From the NCBI GenBank assembly GCA_950097015.1, contig CATNEN010000001.1:7993001-8057000 (forward strand): 64,000 nt of DNA, given 5' to 3'. The translations under genes and the position numbers were made by a program. A model generated the notes under the pieces. That model ran no database searches and was not told the origin of the DNA. It saw nothing but the letters and a program-made list of their open reading frames with translations. Numbering within the stretch: position 1 is the stretch's first letter; each line of letters opens with the position of its first letter. The stretch is from Macrostomum hystrix. Lineage: Eukaryota; Platyhelminthes; Macrostomidae. Of the stretch, positions 9,870-22,463 are shown one piece after another.

Positions 9870-12800
9870 AGTATCAACTGGCGCAGTTTTTCGGCTTTGC
9901 CAGTGAACGAACTCGGTCTTTCAGCCGCTCTGTCAGCCGCAGCAACTGCCGCCAGCGGGCCCTGAGCCTCAGCTCGACGGAGCTGCACGGGCGACGCTGT
10001 CCTAAGGTCTGAGGAATTTTCGTTTGACGTAGCGATTCGACCGTTTCTGCTGACAGAAGTAGCGGGGGTCGACGTAGTCGTAGCAGCGTTGACAGCGGAA
10101 GTTGTGCCAGACACAGACGATGCCGGCACAATGACCATCCTGGAGCCGGCGCTCTTTCTGTTCAGCTGCTGCTGAATCTTCCGACTGGGGTCCAGCTGAC
10201 CCGAATCGATCTTCTGTCGCCGCAGCTCGACCAGGCGCCGCAGCTCCTGATCGTGATCCGGAGTCGCTGCAGCCGGCCTGGCCTGGATTGAGTGTTGCCG
10301 AATGACAGTTAAGGAGGCGGCCGTTGACGGAGTTCCGATCGATGGCTTTGGAGGCGGCGGCGGAGGAGGCGGCGCTGTTGGTGGCGGCGGTGGCACTTTA
10401 GTCGGCAGCGGTGCGATGGTAGATATTTTACGATCTACTGGACTCTGCAGTCCATTGCTCGGTTCGGACTTGTCCGACTGACCTTCATCTGGAACCTTTT
10501 CTCCGCTCTTGTCACTTGCCGCTTGCAAGTTTGCATCAGCGGCATCACCAAAGCCATCTGGAGCTGGAAGGACTTCGACTGGTTCATCTAAGGCATCAGG
10601 CGAACTGCTGGCTGCCGCACTGACTGCATTAGCCTGCACAGCAACTGCAGGAATTTCAGCTTCTACAAGCTCTTTTTTTGTTTCAACGGATTTCGTGGCA
10701 ACAACAGCCACTGCAGCTGATACTGTGGCCGTCGCAATGGGTGCCGGTGCAGAAGAAACTTTTGGAGTCTCTGGCTCCTTAATCGTGTTACTGCTGCTAG
10801 ATTCTTTTTCGTCGACAGCAACTGCCTGCTGATGCCGCTGCTGTTGCTGTTGCAGCTGCTGTTGCTGTTGCAGCTGCTGTTGCTGCTGTTGCAGCTGCTG
10901 TTGCTGTTGCAGCTGCTGTTGCTGTTGCTGTTGTTGCTGCTGCAGCAGCTGCTGTTGCTCTTGTAGTTGTTGTTGTTGCTGATGCTGCTGCTGTTGCTGT
11001 TCTTGCTTTTTCAGATCCTGTTGAATAGCCGCTGTCGACGTGTTTTCGGGAATTTCTTCAAAGCCGTTGAGAGCCCGATCGAGCAAATCTGGTTAGTAGA
11101 ATAGAATGTTAATTATTAACGACGTGAGGATGTAGACGCTACTTATGTCTTATGTGTTAGGATTCAGATCGGTGACTTACCGATAGCTTTAAATGACTCG
11201 GTGTCACTCTGAATAGAAAGCACCGACTGACTGTGATTCTGCCGCACCTGCGGCGGCGGTGTGAGCAGCTTCATGGCCAGCGTGTCGCCAGTGATGAGTC
11301 GCAGACACTCCGAATGGGAGAACTCCCGCACGTCAACGCCGTTGATCTCCAGCACCAGGTCGCCCTCTCGCATCCCAGCTAGATGAGCCGGCTTACCTGG
11401 GTCGATAGAGCCGAGAATCTGGCGCGATGCTATTGCCATCTGGTCCAAGCCGATCATAATTGGAGCTCGACTGCCTTTCAGTACAAAGCCAAATCCGCCC
11501 GTGATACTCTTTTGAATTACAACCGTGCGAGCTAGCTGCTCTGGTGGCAACCAATTGGAGCGACTGCGAGTTGCAAAAAGTGTCTGGGATATACTCGCAG
11601 CTATAAGCTAACAATTTTTTCTTCTAAAAGTACGCTCTTACAATTTTTTGGTTAAATAGCTTTTTGATGGGGGTTCGGTAGCTAGTCTAGTATACTAAAA
11701 CGATTAAAAGTGCTTTGTCTAATTTCTAAATAATGATTCGGCTCGATTATTTCGTAAAGTCTACAGTCTTTAGGAATTAATAAATGGCCTTCATTACAAG
11801 CAGCACAAGGGATTTACACAGATGGAGATTAAATCGTTCACGACATTCACTCACCTACTCAAACTACTCCTGGTAGAGTCGGTGCCCGCTGCAAGGTGTG
11901 AGTGAAGCTTTAATTAAAAAATTATATTTTAAGTGCGAGCTACATTTTCCAATCGATTGAAACGATTTTTATGGAAATAATATACGTATATATACTACTA
12001 TACGGCTTAAGAAATATTAAATTGATAGTTAACGAATATTAAATGCGAACGTATGCACTCCAATACGGGACACAGGGATTCCATGCTTCTAGCTGAGACA
12101 TTGCAAGCCTACAAGAGCCCGTGCGTGCCATCTTCGGGGATTTAGAAGATTAGTTTTGTTTCAATCTGACAGATTCCGTGTCGAACTGAAATTCTCCTAG
12201 CCTTGGGATACCGTGCTGTATCTAAACTCGTCTGTCAACACAGCTTGTGTCTGTTCTTGGTAAATCTTCCTCAATTTTGAAAGTGGGAACACGGTTTTCT
12301 CATTCCGCGCTTCTTCAAAAATTCAGCCAACGCTTGTGGTGTTCGCTTAGTAAGATAATTCTAGCTCATAGTATGACCTAAAAGCTAATGTAGCCTAGAG
12401 GTTGTAGCCTAGTGGTTAGGGCGTAAGCAAATAATAATTATTATTATATAATTATAATATAATTATAAGCCTCCCAATAACACCAACTGAACAGCCAAGG
12501 CACGGCAAAAGCAAGTGTGTCTCTCACCTGTGACTGCAGCTGAAAAGCTGGAGCTTGCTGACGAAGACACGGACAGGCGACCAGTTGAAAAGTCTCTCTC
12601 GAAAACAGTACTTTGTGATCTAGCAGCTTGTTGATGCTGTCCAGATCCGACACTAGCCAGCGAGCCCCAACCACGTCTGCCGTGGCTCAACGACTGACCG
12701 CCGTGAAAGCCGATTGTGCCGCTATTGGCTCGTCTTCGGCGGGTGTTCAGCCTCGGCTGGGCGTTGATTGGCGTCACCTCCGATTGGCTGAAGTCGCGAA

Positions 12801-15800
12801 TCAGTTCGGCGAGACCCGGATTGCCGGCTAGCAGAGCGGAGTCTTCTGGCTGATGTCCCTGGTAGTTTTTTGCCAGCCTGTCAGCACCACGGCGCAGAAG
12901 AATTCTGGCACATTCCAGCTGCGAGAGCAGAATAGAATAGAGTATATTAGAATATAATAGAATAGAATAGAGTAGAATAGAATATAATATAATAGAATAG
13001 AATAGAATATAATATAATAGAAAAGAATAGAATAGAGTAGAATAGAATATAATAGAGTAGAATAGAATAGAGTATATTAGAATATAATAGAATAGAATAG
13101 AGTAGAATAGAGTAGAATATAATAGAGTAGAATAGAATATAATAGAATAGAATAGAATAGAATAGAGTAGAATAGAATATAATAGAGTATAATAGAATAG
13201 AGTAGATTAGAATAGAGTATATTAGAATACAATAGAATAGAATAGAGTAGAATAGAGTAGAATATAATAGAGTAGAATAGAATATAATAGAATAGAATAG
13301 AATAGAATAGAGTAGAATAGAGTAGAATATAATAGAGTAGAATATAATAGAATAGAATAGAATAGAATAGAATAGAATAGAGTAGAATATAATATAATAG
13401 AGTAGAATAGAATAGACTACATTAGAATATAATAGAATAGAGTAGAATAGAGTAGAATATAATAGAATAGAGTAGAATAGAATATAATAGAGTAGAATAG
13501 AATAGAGTAGATTAGAATATAATAGAATAGAATAGAATATAATAGAGTAGAATAGAATAGAATATAATAGAATAGAATAGAATATAATAAAATAGAGTAG
13601 AATATAATAGAGTAGAATAGAATATAATAGAGTAGAATAGAGTATATTAGAATATAATAGAATATAATAGAGTTAGAGTAGAATAGAGTAGAATATAATA
13701 GAGTAGAATAGAATATAATAGAATAGAATAGAATAGAATAGAGTAGAATAGAATATAATAGAGTATAATAGAATAGAGTAGATTAGAATAGAGTATATTA
13801 GAATACAATAGAATAGAATAGAGTAGAATAGAGTAGAATATAATAGAGTAGAATAGAATAGAATAGAATAGAATACAATAGAGTAGAATAGAATATAATA
13901 GAGTAGAATAGAATAGAGTGGATTAGAATATAATAGAGTAGAATAGAATATAATAGAGTAGAATAGAATAGAATATAATAGAATAGAATAGAATATAATA
14001 AAATAGAGTAGAATATAATAGAGTAGAATAGAATATAATAGAGTAGAATAGAGTATATTAGAATATAATAGAATATAATAGAGTTAGAGTAGAATAGAGT
14101 AGAATATAATAGAGTAGAATAGAATATAATAGAATAGAATAGAATAGAATAGAGTAGAATAGAATACAATAGAGTAGAATAGAATAGAGTAGATTAGAAT
14201 AGAGTATATTAGAATACAATAGAATAGAATAGAGTAGAATAGAGTAGAATATAATAGAGTAGAATAGAATAGAATAGAATAGAATAGAATAGAGTAGAAT
14301 AGAATATAATAGAGTAGAATAGAATAGAGTATATTAGAATATAATAGAATAGAATAGAGTAGAATAGAGTAGAATATAATAGAGTAGAATATAATATAAT
14401 AGAATAGAGTAGAATAGAATATAATAGAGTAGAATAGAGTATATTAGAATATAATAGAATAGAATAGAGTAGAATAGAGTAGAATATAATAGAGTAGAAT
14501 ATAATAGAATAGAATAGAATAGAATAGAGTAGAATAGAATATAATAGAGTAGAATAGAATAGAGTAGATTAGAATAGAGTATATTAGAATACAATAGAAT
14601 AGAATAGAGTAGAATATTATAGAGTAGAATAGAATAGAATAGAGTAGAATAGAATATAATATAGTAGAATAGAATAGAGTATATTAGAATATAATATAAT
14701 AGAATAGAGTAGAATAGAGTAGAATATAATAGAGTAGAATATAATATAATCGAATAGAGTAGAATAGAATATAATAGAGTAGAATAGAATAGAGTAGATT
14801 AGAATATAATAGAATAGAGTAGAATAGAATATAATAGAGTAGAATAGAATAGAGTAGATTAGAATATAATAGATTAGAATAGAATATAGGAGATTAGAAT
14901 ATAATAGAATAGAATAGAATATAGTAGAGTAGAATAGAATATAATAGAGTAGAATAGAATAGAATATAATAAAATAAAATAGAATAGAGTAGAATAGAGT
15001 AGAATATAATAGAGTAGAATAGAATATAATAGAGTAGAATAGAATAGAGTAGATTAGAATATAATAGAGTAGAATAGAATATAATAGAGTAGAATAGAAT
15101 AGAATATAATAGAATAGAATAGAATAGAATAGAATAGAATAGAATAGAATATAATAGAGTAGAATATAATAGAGTAGAATAGAATATAATAGAGTAGATA
15201 GACTATAATAGAGTAGAATAGAATATAATAGAGTAGAATAGAATAGAATATTATAGAATAGAATAGAATAGAATAGAATAGAATATAATAGAGTAGAATA
15301 TAATAGAGTAGAATAGAATATAATAGAGTAGAATAGACTATAATAGAATAGAATAGAATATAATGGAGTAGAATAAGAATATGATAGAATAGAATAGAAT
15401 AGAATAGAGTAGATTAGAATATAATATAATAGAATAGAATACAATAGAGTAGAATAGAATCGATTATAATGGAATAGGGTAGTTCGTAGCGTTAAAATGT
15501 TTCCAATAAACACGAAACTAGCCTAATTCCAAGCATTCACCTTGTTGGCTAAAGCTGATACATGCAATGGTGTGTTGCCATGCGTTGTCGTACTATTAAT
15601 ATCGGCTCCATAGGTTAGCAGCAGTTCCAAGTGGTGCTCACGACCTAGTCGGCAGGCCTGAAATTCGAAAATTAAAATTTAGTTAATGAGTGAGCTCACT
15701 TCTGAGTTCATGAGTGAGATCATGAGTGAGATCATTGATTGAGATCAATAGTGAAATCATGAGTGAGATTTTGAGTGAGTTCATGAGTGAGTTCATGAGT

Positions 15801-18800
15801 GAGATCATGAGTGAGATCTTGAGTGAGATCATGAGTGAGATCATGAGTGAGATCATGAGTGAGTTCATGAGTGAGTTCATGAGTGAGATCTTGAGTAAGT
15901 TCATGAGTGAGATCATGAGTGAGATCATGAGTGACATCTTGATTGAGATCATTAGTAAGATCATGAGTGAGATCATTAGTAAGATCATGAGTGAGATCAT
16001 GAGTGAGATCATGAGTGAGATCATGAGTAATGTAACTTTGAGTGTATGAGCTTATGAGTCAGGCCATGAGTTGCTGAGTGAGTTCATAGCACATGCCTGG
16101 TGAATTTCGCACAGTCCATTGTCATCTCTGAAGCCCAAGCTAGCGCCATCGTACAGCAGCATCTCGGCTACGACGGTGGACCCGCTGCTGAGAATGCTGT
16201 GATACAGTGGAGTGAGTCCTTTGGCGTCTAGACAATCTGGTGACTGGCCCAGGTCAAGAAGTGTCTGGAAGTCAAAGTAGAAAAATTATTGTAATATCAA
16301 GGCTTTTTAACAGGCATAATTTTAAATGCTTCGCACCTGAACAGACTCGCTGTTGCCAATGCTAGCTGCCAGATGCATCGCGGTGAGGCCTTTCGAGTCG
16401 CGATAGTCTAAGAACGCTCCGCCCGAGATCAAAGTCAGAATCATCTCTCTGGACCGCTTCTGCTCCGCTGCCAGCATTAGGGCTGTGGCTGCGGGGCAAT
16501 ATGGGCTTAAGATTGTTGCTAGGGGGTTGAGGATTGTTGCTAGGGAGTTGAGGATTGTTGCTAGGGAGTTGAGGATTGTTGCTAAGGAGTTGAGGATTGT
16601 TGCTAGGGGGTTGAGGATTGTTGCTAGGGAGTTGAGGATTCTTGCTAAGGAGTTAAGGATTGTTGCTTAGAGATAAAGAATTGAGTCCCAGGGGGTAGAG
16701 GATTTACTAGTGGGGTAGCGGATTAGCACAGGCGTAGCAAATTAGCTACTGGGGAGGAGGAATTACTACTGGAGGTAGATGATTAGCTACTGGAGGTAGA
16801 GGATTAGTTTATGGAGGTAGAGGATTAGCTACTGGAGGTAGAGGATTAGCTTATGGAGGTAGAGGATTAACGACTGTAGGTAGAGGATTAGCTACTGGAG
16901 GTAGAGTAATTACTACTGGAGGAAGAGGATTAGCTTATGGAGGTAGAGGATTAACTACTGGAGGTAGAGGATTAGCTACTGGAGGTAGAGGATTAGCTTA
17001 TGGAGGTAGAGGATTAGCTTATGGAGGTAGAGAATTAGCTTATGGAGGTAGAGGATTAGCTACTGGGGTAGAGGATTAGCTACTGGGGTAGAGGATTAGC
17101 TACTGGGGTAGAGGATTAGCTTATGGAGGTAGAGGATTAACTACTGGAGGTAGAGTATTAGCTACTGGAGGTAGAGGATTAGCTTATGGAGGTAGAGGAT
17201 TAACGACTGTAGGTAGAGGATTAGCTACTGGAGGTAGAGGATTAACTACTGGAGGTAGAGTAATTACTACTGGAGGAAGAGGATTAGCTTATGGAGGTAG
17301 AGGATTAACTACTGGAGGTAGAGGATTAGCTTATGGAGGTAGAGGATTAGCTACTGGGGTAGAGGATTAGCTACTGGGGTAGAGGATTAGCTACTGGGGT
17401 AGAGGATTAGCTTATGGAGGTAGAGGATTAACTACTGGAGGTAGAGTATTAGCTACTGGAGGTAGAGGATTAGCTACTGGAGGTAGAGGATTAGCTACTG
17501 GGGTAGAGGATTAGCTACTGGGGTAGAGGATTAGCTACTGGGGTAGAGGATTAGCTACTGGGGTAGAGGATTAGCTACTGGAGGTAGAGTATTAGCTACT
17601 GGAGGTAGAGGATTAGCCTATGGAGGTAGAGGATCAGCTACTGGAGGTAGAGTATTAGCTTATGGAGGTAGAGTATTAGCTACTGTAGGTAGAGGATTAG
17701 CTTATGGAGGTAGAGTATTAACTACTGGAGGTAGAGGATTAGCTTATGGAGGTAGAGGATTAACTACTGGAGGTAGAGTATTAGCTACTGGAGGTAGAGG
17801 ATTAACTACTGGAGGTAGAGGATTAGCTTATGGAGGTAGAGTATTAACTACTGGAGGTAGAGGATTAGCTACTGGGGTAGAGGATTAGCTACTTGGCAAC
17901 CTTAAGATATAGTTAATACTCGTAAGTTCTATTTCGCAAAGTAGTTTTTTGCAGTTTTGCGGTTTCGACGTAGTTGCTATGGATTTTTTATAGCCAATCT
18001 ACAATTAATAGGCCAGTGAGGTTAAACAACTCTCAACTGAATTTATTTAGGTCGCAGGTATTGTAAATCTCTGTAAGCAGTTTTCATTGCAAAATATCGC
18101 TACAACTTCTCAAAAGAGTCTGTACTTGAGTGTGAAACAGAGGACAGGCTGGTTTGAATTTCAATTACATATGCAAATTTTCCGAGACTGCAGGCATGGA
18201 ACTGACCTAATTGCTGGCATGAGAAACATTTCTTTTCTTATCGGATGAAAGGGAATTTAATTTAGAAATTTTGTGTTTGAGGAAAGCAAACTTGAATTTG
18301 AGCTAAATACAGATTCACAATTCCGATTTTAAAGGGTGAGATTCAGATTTAAATGGGTGAGATTCAGATTTAGATAGGTGAAATTCAGATTTAGAAGAGT
18401 GAGATTCAGATTTAGAAAGGTGAGATTCAGATTTAGATAGGTGAGATTCATATTTAGATAGGTGAGATTCAGATTTAGATAGGTGAGATTCATATTTAGA
18501 TAGATGAGATTCAGATTTAGATAGGTGAGATTCAGATTTAGATAGGTGAGATTCAGATTTAGATAGGTGAGATTCATATTTAGATAGATGAGATTCAGAT
18601 TTAGATAGGTGAGATTCAGATTTAGATAGGTGAGATTCAGATTTAGATAGGTGAGATTCAGATTTAGATAGGTGAGATTCAGATTTAGAAGAGTGAGATT
18701 CAGATTTAGATAGTTGAGATTCAGATTTAGATAGGTGAGATTCATATTTAGATAGGTGAGATTCAGATTTAGAAGAGTGAGATTCAGATTTAGATAGGTG

Positions 18801-21800
18801 AGTTTCAGATTTAGATAGGTGAAATTCAGATTTAGATAGGTGAAATTCAGATTTAGATAGGTGAGATTCAGATTTAGAAGAGTGAGATTCAGATTTAGAT
18901 AGGTGAGATTCAGATTTAGATAGGTGAGATTCATATTTAGATAGGTGAGATTCGGATTTAGATAGGTGAGATTCATATTTAGATAGATGAGATTCAGATT
19001 TAGATAGGTGAGATTCAGATTTAGATGGGTGAGATTCAGATTTAGATAGGTGAGATTCAGATTTAGATAGGTGAGATTCAGATTTAGAAGAGTGACATTC
19101 CGATTTAGAAGAGTGACATTCCGATTTAGAAGAGTGACATTCCGATTTAGAAGAGTGACATTCCGATTTAGAAGAGTGACATTCCGATTTAGAAGAGTGA
19201 CATTCCGATTTAGAAGAGTGACATTCCGATTTAGAAGAGTGAGATTCAGATCTATAAGAGTGAAATTCAGATTATAGTAAGTAAGATTCAGATTCGAATA
19301 CACTCAAAGAATTCTTACCTCCGTAGCTCTTGCATCGCACATTGGGATCAAGGCCGCTGCTTAGGTGCATGTTCACAGCAGTTGTGTCTCCGGCTTGCAA
19401 AGATTGCACAAAATGCTTCAGGTTAGACTGAAATTATGACAACAGAACATTGCCTAACTAGTGATTGCGAATTTAACAGACATCAATGATCCATGACTTA
19501 CATTGGTGTTGGCTCGCTTGATCTTATTCTCGCTGAGACTTGAGTTCCGATAAATGCGACGTTTGTAACGAAGCTGAAGGTTCAGAAAAACACTTTTTTA
19601 GTTTCTTTTGTAGTGATCGAGTTCTCAGAAAATGCATATACGAAGCTAGATCTTAGATCTTAGTTTCGACGAAGGTAGATTTCGTAGAAAAAGGAAGGTA
19701 GATTTCGGAGAATTAGGAAGGTAGATTTCGGAAGGTAGATTAAGGAAGGTAGATTTAGGAAGGTAGATTTCGGAAGGTAGATTAAGGAAGGTAGATTTAG
19801 GAACGTAGATTTCGGAAGGTAAATTTTGGAAGGTAGATTTCAGAAAGTAGATTTCAGAAAGTAGATTTCGGAAATTAGATTTTGGAAGGTAGATTTCAGA
19901 AAGTAGATTTTGGAAGGTAGATTTCAGAAAGTAGATTTTGGAAGGCAGAATTGATTAAGTTGTTTTAAGACGAAAGTTTAAAAAAATAAAATTTTGCAAC
20001 TCAGAGAAATAAAAACTAGCTCTTAAAATACTGCTCTAAGCGGTATTGATTTCGATAATGGGACAAAAAAGCATTCAAAAATCAACAGTAGCATAAAAAA
20101 TTCTAAGAAACTCAAGTTTGTTTGCATACTATAGCTTATCAGTACTAAATTAAATAGCCTTAAATTTCCCCTGATGTGTATGAAGCCTTGGACCTTATAT
20201 GGACCTTCTTGATATATTATTCTGCGCTGGTTACTCAGCGTATGTGCATTGATATTAAAGTGCATTAGCTCAGCAGATTATTAATTTGGAAGTAAGATAA
20301 CAAGCTTGATATACTGACTACCACTTTACTGACTGCCCCACTGCCTCCACTGACTACCCCGCTGCCTCCACTGACTACTCCACTGCCTCCACTGACTACT
20401 CCACTGCCTCCACTGACTACCCACTGCCTCCACTGACTACCCTACTGCCTCCATGACTACCCCACTGCCTCCACTGACTACTCTACTGCCTCCACTGACT
20501 ACCCACTGCCTCCACTGACTACCCTACTGCCTCCACTGACTACTCTACTGCCTCCACTGACTACCCCACTGCCTCCACTGACTACCCCATTGCCTCCACT
20601 GACTACCCACTGCCTCCACTGACTACCCTACTGCCTCCATGACTACCCTACTGCCTCCACTGACTACTCTACTGCCTCCACTGACTACCCACTGCCTCCA
20701 CTGACTACCCTACTGCCTCCACTGACTACCCCACTGCCTCCACTGACTACCCACTGCCTCCACTGACTATTCTACTGCCTCCACTGCCTACCCTACTGCC
20801 TCCACTGACTACCCTACTGCCTCCACTGACTACCCCACTGCCTCCACTGACTACCCCATTGCCTCCACTGACTACCCTACTGCCTCCACTGACTACCCTA
20901 CTGCCTCCACTGACTACCCTACTGCCTCCACTGACTATTCTACTGCCTCCACTGCCTACCCTACTGCCTCCACTGACTACCCTACTGCCTCCACTGCCTA
21001 CCCTACTGCCTCCACTGACTACCCTACTGCCTCCACTGACTACCCCACTGCCTCCACTGACTACCCCATTGCCTCCACTGACTACCCTACTGCCTCCACT
21101 GACTACCCTACTGCCTCCACTGACTACCCTACTGCCTCCACTGACTATTCTACTGCCTCCACTGCCTACCCTACTGCCTCCACTGACTACCCCACTGCCT
21201 CCACTGACTACCCCATTGCCTCCACTGACTACCCTACTGCCTCCACTGACTACCCTACTGCCTCCACTGACTACCCTACTGCCTCCACTGACTACCCTAC
21301 TGCCTCCACTGACTACTCTAAACCCCACAAGTAAAGGTAGATATTGGAATGCACATTTCGGAAGGTAGATTTTAGGAGGTGGATTTTGGAAGGTAGATTT
21401 CGAAAGGCAGGTTTTAGAAATGTACTATTTGGTAGGCAGATATTGGATATAAGCAGCAACCAAGCGACAGACCTCCACATCGCCCACAGGACCAGCCATC
21501 GGATAGTCGCTGAGCAGTCTCTCTTCCTGCATAAATTTTCCAGCCCGACCCCGACTATCCGGCATGTAGAGGCCGTAGTTCAGCCTGTCTGGCAGGGTTC
21601 TGCCTAGCTGGTCCAGGGCGCGAAGTTTTACTGCGTGAAGTGTGGCTCCGGGATCAAATTGTAGACACTTCTGCAATTGGTTGAAATCTCTTTTGTCTAG
21701 TCGAATCTTGCCTTCGTCTAACAGGTTGACTTCCATGTATAACAGTTTAATACCCTTATCTAACAGATTGACGCCCGTGTCTAACAGGTTGACGCCCATG

Positions 21801-22463
21801 TCTAGCAGGTTAACACCCGTGTCTAACAGGTTGAAGCCCGTGTCTAACACCGTTTCTAACAGGTTGACACCCGTGTCTAACAGGTTGACACCCGTATCTA
21901 ACAGGTTGAAGCCCGTGTCTAACAGGTTGAAGCCAGTGTCTAACAGGTTGACACCCATATCTAACAGGTTGACACCCGTGTCTAACAGGTTGACGCCCAT
22001 GTCTAGCAGGTTAACATCCGTGTCTATCAGGTTGACACCCGTGTCTAACAGGTTGAAGCCCGTGTCTAACATCGTGTCTAACAGGTTGAAGCCCGTGTCT
22101 AACACCGTGTCTAACAGGTTGACGCCCATGTCTAGCAGGTTAACATCCGTGTCTATCAGGTTGACACCCGTGTCTAACAGGTTGAAGCCCGTGTCTAACA
22201 TCGTGTCTAACAGGTTGACGCCCATATCTAACAGATTGACGCCCTTGTCTAGCAGGTCGACTACCTTGGCTAACAGGTCGACGCCCGTATCTAACAGGTA
22301 GATAACAGCGATTAGCAGTAATTAGCACTTTTGAGTAACACGTATTCGCCTTCCTCTAGCAGAAAAGGCTGCTCACCTCAGCATTCGTTTCTGGAACTCG
22401 AATCCGTAGAGTGACTGGTGGAAGCGTGACTTCGCTTTGTTGAATTTCCGCATTATTAGCCAT
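9815..22463 (-). CDS. SHANK: SHANK postsynaptic scaffold homologue (10 coding exons)
   Basis: Ten phase-compatible exons give about 995 aa: 22377-22463, 21473-21670, 19502-19573, 19319-19427, 16337-16488, 16097-16264, 15541-15657, 12528-12918, 11181-11600 and 9815-11088. The start is ATG at 22463 (MANNAEIQQ). Exons 1-3 match the SHANK N-terminal ubiquitin-like segment (VTLRIRVPE, LNYGLYMPDSRGRAGKF, RYKRRIY). Exons 4-8 carry ankyrin repeats (GLDPNV, KGLTAMHLAA, KGLTPLYHSI, HGNTPLHVSA). Exon 9 is a PDZ domain (GGFGFVLKGS, GDLVLEINGVDV). Exon 10 has a roughly 60-residue Gln-rich tract, polyproline (PPPPPPPP) and a basic helix (ELRRLVELRRQKID). SHANKs scaffold receptors and Homer at postsynaptic and other junctions. 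No SH3 or SAM was seen, although family members usually have a C-terminal SAM. Exon 6 uses a GC donor (CAG-GCATGT); exon 2 uses a weak GTCTGT donor. Confidence 0.9.
10838..11012 (-). repeat. CAG/CAA tract encoding SHANK polyQ
   Basis: Interrupted CAG/CAA repeats within the last SHANK exon encode a run of mostly Gln with Leu interruptions. A second short run at 9841-9868 encodes Gln near the C-terminus. Mixed CAA and CAG codons argue for selection on the protein rather than recent slippage. Confidence 0.85.
11601..12395. other. SHANK intron 8, unique sequence
   Basis: Intron between the PDZ exon and the last ankyrin exon. It is AT-rich with no array, unlike most SHANK introns. An SH3-encoding exon would be expected here in other SHANKs; none was seen. 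Confidence 0.5.
12385..12475 (+). mobile_element. SINE family 1 head fragment
   Basis: GTAGCCTAGTGGTTAGGGCG is an A-box-containing tRNA-like head similar to SINE family 1, cut off after about 25 bp and followed by (TAATTATA)n-like AT repeat. It lies in SHANK intron 8. Confidence 0.4.
12928..15482. repeat. AATAG-type pentamer array, 2.55 kb
   Basis: Long array of GAATA/GAGTA/ATATA pentamers with 25-100 bp higher-order blocks, almost free of C on the plus strand. It fills SHANK intron 7 and starts about 10 bp from the acceptor of exon 8, so the pyrimidine tract of that acceptor is essentially repeat-derived. Long Tyr/Ser/Leu/Ile frames across it are artefacts. Confidence 0.97.
15683..16060. 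repeat. 12-bp minisatellite
   Basis: About 28 copies of GAGTGAGATCAT with TTC/TTG variants, filling SHANK intron 6 (the GC-AG intron). Open frames on both strands follow from the period of 12. Confidence 0.95.
16494..16680. repeat. 21-bp minisatellite (SHANK intron 4, first)
   Basis: About eight copies of GGATTGTTGCTAGGGAGTTG plus A, beginning within 10 bp of the exon 5 acceptor. Confidence 0.95.
16690..17895. repeat. 21-bp minisatellite (SHANK intron 4, second)
   Basis: About 57 copies of GGATTAGCTACTGGAGGTAG plus A, with blocks of a 19-bp variant. Higher-order blocks of 100-250 bp are themselves repeated, showing amplification of multi-unit segments. Confidence 0.97.
17896..18325. other. 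SHANK intron 4 unique segment
   Basis: About 430 bp of unique sequence between two minisatellites. No exon or RNA gene recognised. Confidence 0.5.
18326..19295. repeat. 21-bp minisatellite (SHANK intron 4, third)
   Basis: About 45 copies of GATTCAGATTTAGATAGGTG plus A. A homogeneous sub-block at 19079-19245 uses GACATTCCGATTTAGAAGAG plus T, a recent local expansion of one variant. Confidence 0.97.
19660..19955. repeat. 13-14-bp minisatellite (SHANK intron 2)
   Basis: About 20 copies of GGAAGGTAGATTTC. A few decayed units reappear at 21336-21415 beyond the next array, so that array probably expanded inside this one. Confidence 0.9.
19956..20308. other. SHANK intron 2 unique segment
   Basis: AT-rich unique sequence between two arrays. 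No supported exon. Confidence 0.5.
20309..21322. repeat. 21-bp minisatellite (SHANK intron 2)
   Basis: About 48 copies of ACTGCCTCCACTGACTACCC plus T, pyrimidine-rich on plus. Blocks of 150-250 bp are repeated almost unchanged. Confidence 0.97.
21722..22305. repeat. 21-bp minisatellite (SHANK intron 1)
   Basis: About 27 copies of AACAGGTTGAAGCCCGTGTC plus T between SHANK exons 1 and 2. Long open frames on both strands are artefacts, although one minus frame reads into true exon 2. Confidence 0.97.

Noticed and set aside
12928-15513. Three long Tyr/Ser/Leu/Ile open frames on the minus strand
   Set aside because: They are translations of the AATAG-type array in SHANK intron 7; no start, splice or domain evidence.
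18329-19303. 324-codon Asn/Leu/Thr repeat frame, superficially like a leucine-rich repeat protein
   Set aside because: It is a 21-bp array in SHANK intron 4, with the complementary strand also open.
20747-22305. Gly/Ser-rich, Pro/Thr-rich and Ser/Asn/Arg-rich repeat frames
   Set aside because: They are frames through two 21-bp arrays in SHANK introns; only the part at 21473-21670 is a real exon.
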